From: an uncultured Pelagibacteraceae bacterium
Lineage (GTDB): Bacteria > Pseudomonadota > Alphaproteobacteria > Pelagibacterales > Pelagibacteraceae
Direction: 5' to 3'
DNA length: 64,000 nt
NCBI GenBank assembly: GCA_902613755.1
Contig: CACMIH010000007.1
Location: 29,383-93,382, forward strand
Positions 59,863-64,000 of the stretch are shown piece by piece. Made by a program: the position numbers and the translations under genes. The notes beneath the pieces are model-generated. The model ran no database searches, was not told where the DNA came from, and worked only from the letters and a program-made list of their open reading frames with translations. How positions within the stretch are numbered: position 1 is the stretch's first letter; each line of letters opens with the position of its first letter.

Positions 59863-60692
59863 AAATCGCCGCAATAATTGGTGGAAATAAATTAGCAGAA
59901 TATTTATCTATTGAGTTAAAAAATAAAAACTACAAAGTTTATCATTTATCTCGTCGGTTTTATAAAAATAAATCTTTCAACAAAACTATTGAAATTAAAA
60001 GTTATAATTTTAGAAATTTAAAAAAAAATTTGGAAACTGTTAAGCCTGATTTAATTATAAATTTAGTTTCTTATACAAAAAAAAATCTTATTAAAAGTAT
60101 GAAAACCAATACTATTTTACCAATCAAATTATTAAAATGGTCTATTGAAAATAATATTTATTTAGTTTTGATTGGAACTGCAGCAGAATATGGTTTGGTA
60201 AATAAAAAAAAGGTTTCTGAAACTAATAGTTTAAAACCGAATTCTGTGTATGGTTTTACAAAATCTTTACAAAGTTTAGCAATAAGTAAATTTTGTAAGT
60301 TATACAAGAATAGAATTTTATTATTTAGGATTTTCAATTTATCTGGTGATATTTCAAATCAAAATACAATAATTGGTAAAGTAAATAATTTTATTGAAAA
60401 GAATAAAAAAACCAAAAAAATGAAAATTTTAAAATTAGGAGATTTATCATCTATGAGAGATTATATTGATATTAAAAAAGCTGCAAATTTAATGGTTAGA
60501 TTGATAAAAAAAAACAAATATGGAATATTTAATATAGGTACTGGCAAGGCTACTTTAGTGAGAAAAATGGTGTCAAGATTATTTGTTAAATATAAAAAAT
60601 TAAGTTTTGTTGAATTAAATAATAAATTTCATATAAATGAAATTTTATATAGCTCTGCTGATATAAAAAAAATCAAAAAAAACCTTTTATGA
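59859..60692 (+). CDS. NAD-dependent epimerase/reductase (SDR)
   Basis: This 277-residue SDR-like protein starts at GTG. It has a short N-terminal 'AAIIGGNKLAEYLSIEL' binding loop, the catalytic-type 'LIGTAAEYGLVNKKKVSETNSLKPNSVYGFTKSLQS' (Tyr-x-x-x-Lys) and 'SMRDYIDIKKAANLMVRL'. It probably reduces or epimerises a 4-keto nucleotide sugar made by the upstream dehydratase; this is inference. It overlaps the next gene by ATGA. Confidence 0.72.
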   Translation: MKIAAIIGGNKLAEYLSIELKNKNYKVYHLSRRFYKNKSFNKTIEIKSYNFRNLKKNLETVKPDLIINLVSYTKKNLIKSMKTNTILPIKLLKWSIENNIYLVLIGTAAEYGLVNKKKVSETNSLKPNSVYGFTKSLQSLAISKFCKLYKNRILLFRIFNLSGDISNQNTIIGKVNNFIEKNKKTKKMKILKLGDLSSMRDYIDIKKAANLMVRLIKKNKYGIFNIGTGKATLVRKMVSRLFVKYKKLSFVELNNKFHINEILYSSADIKKIKKNLL

Positions 60693-61633
60693 AAAATATT
60701 AGAATTATACTTCCAGTTTACAATGAAGAGGAAACAATTTTAGCTTTTTATGATGAATTAAAATTAAATTTAGCAAAAATTCCTAATTGTAGTTTTGATA
60801 CACTTTTTGTAGTGGATAAATCAACAGATAATACAATTAATATAATTGAACAAATATGTCAGAATAATAACAATGTTGAAGCTATATTAATGTCATCAAG
60901 ATTTGGTCATCAAGAATGCATTTATGCAGGATTAGAATACTCAAAAAAGTATGACGCAGTTATAATGTTAGACTGTGATTTTCAACATCCTATAGAATTA
61001 ATAGATCAAATGATAAAAAAATATTTATCTGGTTATGAAATAGTTAATACCAAAAGATCTGAAAATACTCAAAGAAGTCTATTTAAACGTATAGGCACTG
61101 CTTTATTTTATGATTTAGTAAAAAAATTTGCTTTACCAAATTTAGAGAAAAATTCTGCAGATTTTAGACTCTTATCTAATAAAATTGTAAAAATAATATT
61201 AGAAAATTTTCGAGAAAAACAAATTTTAATTAGAGGAATAATTTCTTTAATTGGATTTAATTCTTGCACTTTAGAATATCAAGAAAATCAAAGAAAGTAT
61301 GGAAAAACAAAATATAGTTTTTTTAAAATGCTTAATTTTGGAATTAGTGGAATAATTTCATTTACTAGTATACCTCTCTATATAATATTTTTTACAGGAT
61401 TTTTAATGACAATTTTCTCTTTAATATTTCTGATTTATTTTTTAATTTATTATATTTTTTCTAACAATGTCCCAGAGGGTTGGACGTCGATTGCAACTTT
61501 ACAATTAATTTTTGGCTCGATAAATTTACTTTTTTTAGGATTTTTAGGTATTTATATTGGAAAAATATTTGATGAAACTAAATCTAGACCTAGATATTTA
61601 ATTGAGAAAAAAATTAATAGTAAAGATGAATAA
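60689..61633 (+). CDS. Family-2 glycosyltransferase with C-terminal membrane anchor (GtrB/DPM1-like)
   Basis: The 314-residue protein has a GT-A catalytic domain: 'IRIILPVYNEEETILAFYDEL', 'VVDKSTDNTINIIEQIC', 'SSRFGHQECIYAGLEYSKKYDAVIMLDCDFQHP' (D-x-D) and 'VNTKRSENTQRS'. Two C-terminal membrane spans (about 230-255 and 270-295) follow. GtrB-type enzymes load a sugar onto polyprenyl phosphate at the inner membrane face. It fits the surface-sugar cluster. Confidence 0.85.
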   Translation: MKNIRIILPVYNEEETILAFYDELKLNLAKIPNCSFDTLFVVDKSTDNTINIIEQICQNNNNVEAILMSSRFGHQECIYAGLEYSKKYDAVIMLDCDFQHPIELIDQMIKKYLSGYEIVNTKRSENTQRSLFKRIGTALFYDLVKKFALPNLEKNSADFRLLSNKIVKIILENFREKQILIRGIISLIGFNSCTLEYQENQRKYGKTKYSFFKMLNFGISGIISFTSIPLYIIFFTGFLMTIFSLIFLIYFLIYYIFSNNVPEGWTSIATLQLIFGSINLLFLGFLGIYIGKIFDETKSRPRYLIEKKINSKDE

Positions 61634-62381
61634 ATTATTCTTTATTAAAGTTTTAACTTTGTTAGTTCAGCCTATTTATTACTTAATTCATTATAATTTT
61701 TTTTTTGGTTTATTTCAAAAAAATTTAATTAAAGAATTTAATTATAAAAAAATGGTTTTTAGAGTTGATTATGAGAGAATACCAACTTCACTAGCATCAT
61801 CCTTTTTATTTAATACATATGAATATAACGACAGGATCTTAGTTGAGAAATATATTGATAAAAAAAATAAATCAATAATAATTGGTGGAGGTTTAGGATT
61901 TATAGCCTGTATAAATTTTAAAAAATCAAAAAATGAGTTTATTATTTCTGAGATAGATAAAACAATAATTAAGAATCTAAAATTTAATTTAAAAAAAAAT
62001 AATTGTAGATTTAAATTAATTAAAGGAAACCTCTTAGTTAAAAAAAAAAAAGAATATGATAAATTTTTTATAGGAAAAAATTTCATTTCCAATTCAAAAT
62101 ATATTATTAAACAAAACAGTAAATCTATTAAAAACTTTCAATTAGAAGATGTTTGTAATTTAAAAAAATATAATACATTAATTATTGATGGAGAGGGTGT
62201 TGAGGAGCATTATATTAAAAATTTAAACTATTTACCTAATATAAAATATATTATTTTTGAATTGCATTATAATATATTAAGCAAGAGCACTGTTGACCTT
62301 ATATTTAAACAATTAAATAAAAAAAAATTTAAACTAATCGACAATTGTTTTAATTCTTTTTATTTCAGAAAAGATGTATAA
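61626..62381 (+). CDS. FkbM-like SAM methyltransferase
   Basis: Starting at the ATG (61626) gives 251 residues; a TTG 24 bp upstream is less likely. The core has 'SIIIGGGLGFIACINFKKSKNEFIISEIDKTIIKNLKFNL' (SAM site) and 'YNTLIIDGEGVEEHYIKNLNYLPNIKYIIFELHYNIL' resembling FkbM. It may methylate a sugar hydroxyl. It overlaps the GT2 gene by 8 bp and the next methyltransferase by 8 bp. Confidence 0.65.
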   Translation: MNKLFFIKVLTLLVQPIYYLIHYNFFFGLFQKNLIKEFNYKKMVFRVDYERIPTSLASSFLFNTYEYNDRILVEKYIDKKNKSIIIGGGLGFIACINFKKSKNEFIISEIDKTIIKNLKFNLKKNNCRFKLIKGNLLVKKKKEYDKFFIGKNFISNSKYIIKQNSKSIKNFQLEDVCNLKKYNTLIIDGEGVEEHYIKNLNYLPNIKYIIFELHYNILSKSTVDLIFKQLNKKKFKLIDNCFNSFYFRKDV

Positions 62382-62964
62382 AAATTTTTTTTATACCACT
62401 GAACTAGATTTTAAAAAATTTTCTTCATATTTACCTAATAAAAAAAGTATTATTTTAGATTATGGTTGTGGAAACGGGGTTTTTACAAACAGAAATCTTA
62501 AGTGTAAAAAAATTAAATTAATTAAAATGACCGATAAAGACAAAAAACTAAAAAATTTTATTAAAAAAAAATATTCAACAAATAAAAAAGTTGTTTGGAT
62601 AGAAGGTTTAAATGGCAAATTTGATGTAGTATTTATAAATAGTGTTATTCAATATATGGATTTAAAAGAATACAAAAAACTTTTAAATTTTTTTATTAAA
62701 AAAAAAATAAATCTAATTATTATTTCTGACATCCCTAAATATCCTAGAATTTTAGAAGCTTTTTTTTTAATTTTTATGAATCCTTTTAAACTATTTAAAG
62801 GGTTAAATTATTTGTTAAGCAAAAATTATATTAAGACAGGTTTTTATTTTAAAAAATTAAATCAATTAGTTTTTAAAAAAAAAACTTATTTATTTAAAAA
62901 GGAAATTAATTTAAATGAAGACAAATTCATGAGATATTCTTTAATAATTAAAAAAATAAAATGA
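62374..62964 (+). CDS. Class I SAM methyltransferase
   Basis: The 196-residue protein has motif I 'SIILDYGCGNGVFTNRNL' and 'GKFDVVFINSVIQYMDLKEYKKLLNFFIKKKINLIIISDIPKYP' (post-I and II). Composition is extremely Lys/Asn/Ile/Phe rich, even for this window. The acceptor is unknown. Starts and stops overlap neighbours at both ends. Confidence 0.75.
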   Translation: MYKNFFYTTELDFKKFSSYLPNKKSIILDYGCGNGVFTNRNLKCKKIKLIKMTDKDKKLKNFIKKKYSTNKKVVWIEGLNGKFDVVFINSVIQYMDLKEYKKLLNFFIKKKINLIIISDIPKYPRILEAFFLIFMNPFKLFKGLNYLLSKNYIKTGFYFKKLNQLVFKKKTYLFKKEINLNEDKFMRYSLIIKKIK

Positions 62965-63773
62965 AAAAAATAATTTTACATGCTGATGATTATGGAAGAT
63001 CTCCTAATATTTCAAAATCTATTTATAAATGTATAAAAGCAAAAACTATAAATAGCATTTCTATAATAGTTTCAGAAAAAATTTATGGATTGAATTATTT
63101 AAAAAAAATAAAAGTAAAAAAAAGACTTCATTTAAATCTAACTGATTTTAGTCAAAAACTTTCAAAAAAATCTTTTCTTTATGACTTGTCTTTTATAGAT
63201 TTATTACTACTACCACTATTTCCGAGATATAATCAAAAAAAAAAAATAATTGAAAAGGAAATTGATAGACAAATCAAAATTTATCAAAAGATTTCAAAAG
63301 AAAAAAAAATATTTTTAGATGGTCATCAACATATTCATATGATTCCTTGGATATTTGATTTAATTTACCAAAAAAGAGCTAAATTTAATATCAGTAGTAT
63401 GCGTATACCTGATGAAAAATTTATAATAAACATTGAAGATATAATTAGACTTTCAATTTTGAAGAATATAATAAAATTTTTTATTATTAAAATTTTAATC
63501 TTTTTCTCATCTCATAAAATTAAAAAAATAAATTATGATTATAAATTTTTTGGAATTATTTATTCTGGTTATCAAAATATTAAATATATTCATAAGTTAT
63601 TAAATTTAAAATCAAACAAAAAATTAAAAAATAAAATTGAGATATTATTGCATCCTGGTTTTGCATCCAAGTCAGAAAAAAATTTATTTAAAAAAAGTTT
63701 TTTCGAATATTATTCATCAGTAAAAAGAATAAAAGAATTCAATTTAACTTTGTCTTTAAAAAAATTTTTATGA
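62961..63773 (+). CDS. YdjC/ChbG-type carbohydrate deacetylase
   Basis: The 270-residue protein begins 'KIILHADDYGRSPNISKSIYKCIKAKTINSISIIVSE' (the Asp-Asp of YdjC), with 'RLHLNLTDF' and 'LDGHQHIHMIPWIFDLI' holding metal-binding His, and 'IEILLHPGFAS' at the end. YdjC enzymes deacetylate N-acetylated sugars. In this cluster it probably acts on a lipid-linked or nucleotide sugar. It overlaps the next gene by ATGA. Confidence 0.85.
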   Translation: MKKIILHADDYGRSPNISKSIYKCIKAKTINSISIIVSEKIYGLNYLKKIKVKKRLHLNLTDFSQKLSKKSFLYDLSFIDLLLLPLFPRYNQKKKIIEKEIDRQIKIYQKISKEKKIFLDGHQHIHMIPWIFDLIYQKRAKFNISSMRIPDEKFIINIEDIIRLSILKNIIKFFIIKILIFFSSHKIKKINYDYKFFGIIYSGYQNIKYIHKLLNLKSNKKLKNKIEILLHPGFASKSEKNLFKKSFFEYYSSVKRIKEFNLTLSLKKFL

Positions 63774-64000
63774 TTTATAATAAATTTTTAAAGTTATTAT
63801 TATTTACACCTATATATTTATTATTATCAGTGTTTCTCATTAATTATATTAACGTTAATAATTTTGATTTATTAGCTTTATTAGATCATGATGAAGGATT
63901 TTTAATTGAACAATTACTACTTAAAATCAATTATTTTAATATCGACAGAATTATATCTAGGTTTAATGAATATGGTGTTGAATTTTATTATTTATCTATT
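63770..64000 (+). CDS. Membrane protein, 3' end beyond window
   Basis: Open to the window's right edge: 77 residues starting 'MIYNKFLKLLLFTPIYLLLS' (a membrane span) and a following segment with 'LLALLDHDEGFLIEQLL', where the Asp-Glu pair after the first span recalls the first loop of GT-C (PMT/ArnT-like) glycosyltransferases. Overlap with the YdjC gene by ATGA shows translational coupling. Too short to identify with certainty. Confidence 0.5.
   Translation, partial: MIYNKFLKLLLFTPIYLLLSVFLINYINVNNFDLLALLDHDEGFLIEQLLLKINYFNIDRIISRFNEYGVEFYYLSI

Noticed and set aside
61602..61625. TTG start for the FkbM-like gene
   Set aside because: The ATG at 61626 overlaps the previous stop as in the neighbouring genes and gives a normal N-terminus.
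1..64000. CRISPR array, rRNA or prophage
   Set aside because: No regularly spaced repeat-spacer pattern, rRNA sequence or phage structural gene was seen.

Overview
The window is a gene-dense, very AT-rich stretch of bacterial chromosome. Its gene content, tiny intergenic gaps, repeated start/stop overlaps and alphaproteobacterial gene order (purB-purC-purS-purQ-purL-bolA-grxD near rpsD; prpDBC; TctABC transporter) point to a streamlined marine alphaproteobacterium of the SAR11 / Pelagibacter type. That assignment is inference from sequence character and gene order; no database was searched.

Layout. Positions 1-7900 carry the end of a family-9 glycosyltransferase, an AbrB-type permease, a tripartite tricarboxylate transporter (tctC-tctB-tctA) translationally overlapped with a Tat-exported FAD amine oxidase, a family-4 glycosyltransferase and a thioredoxin-fold protein. 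From 7900 to 13420 a gamma carbonic anhydrase homologue leads a run of exported proteins of unknown role, two of which end in HExxH zinc-peptidase-like domains and share a Cys-containing N-terminal region. From 13438 to 24629 lie small metabolic and transport genes, rpoZ, dusA, a long charged coiled-coil protein, a phosphohexomutase and nrdAB. From 24639 to 47880 come housekeeping genes: the methylcitrate cycle (prpC, prpB, prpD), an acetyltransferase-only GlmU next to glmS, DAHP synthase, nadE, cysS, cimA, trmJ, rpsD, the Grx4/BolA pair, the purine block, map and sfsA.

The most striking region is 49226-57333. An intact tRNA-Leu(UAA) sits at the right end, directly followed by nadK. To its left are two exact copies of the tRNA's 5' half, each with about 70 bp of the tRNA's upstream sequence, and one decayed copy further left. 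These four copies delimit three cassettes with unrelated cargo: (1) a NodB-type deacetylase, a formyltransferase-like protein and a polytopic membrane protein; (2) a glucosylglycerate synthesis pair (gpgS, gpgP); (3) an Anbu proteasome-like peptidase divergent from a circularly permuted ATP-grasp protein. Cassette 3 also carries clusters of a 9-bp motif at helical-turn spacing that resemble recombinase arm sites. No integrase is present. I read this as serial integration into the tRNA-Leu anticodon region, with each incoming element supplying a new promoter and tRNA 5' half.

From 58193 to the right edge a compact, translationally coupled cluster encodes surface-sugar functions: a LegB-like dehydratase, a sugar nucleotidyltransferase, an SDR, a GtrB-type GT2, methyltransferases, a YdjC-type deacetylase and the start of a membrane protein. 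Three divergent gene pairs are only 11-20 bp apart, with candidate -10 boxes placed for leaderless transcripts. The other intergenic stretches I inspected held no further tRNA, and I saw no CRISPR array, insertion sequence or rRNA.
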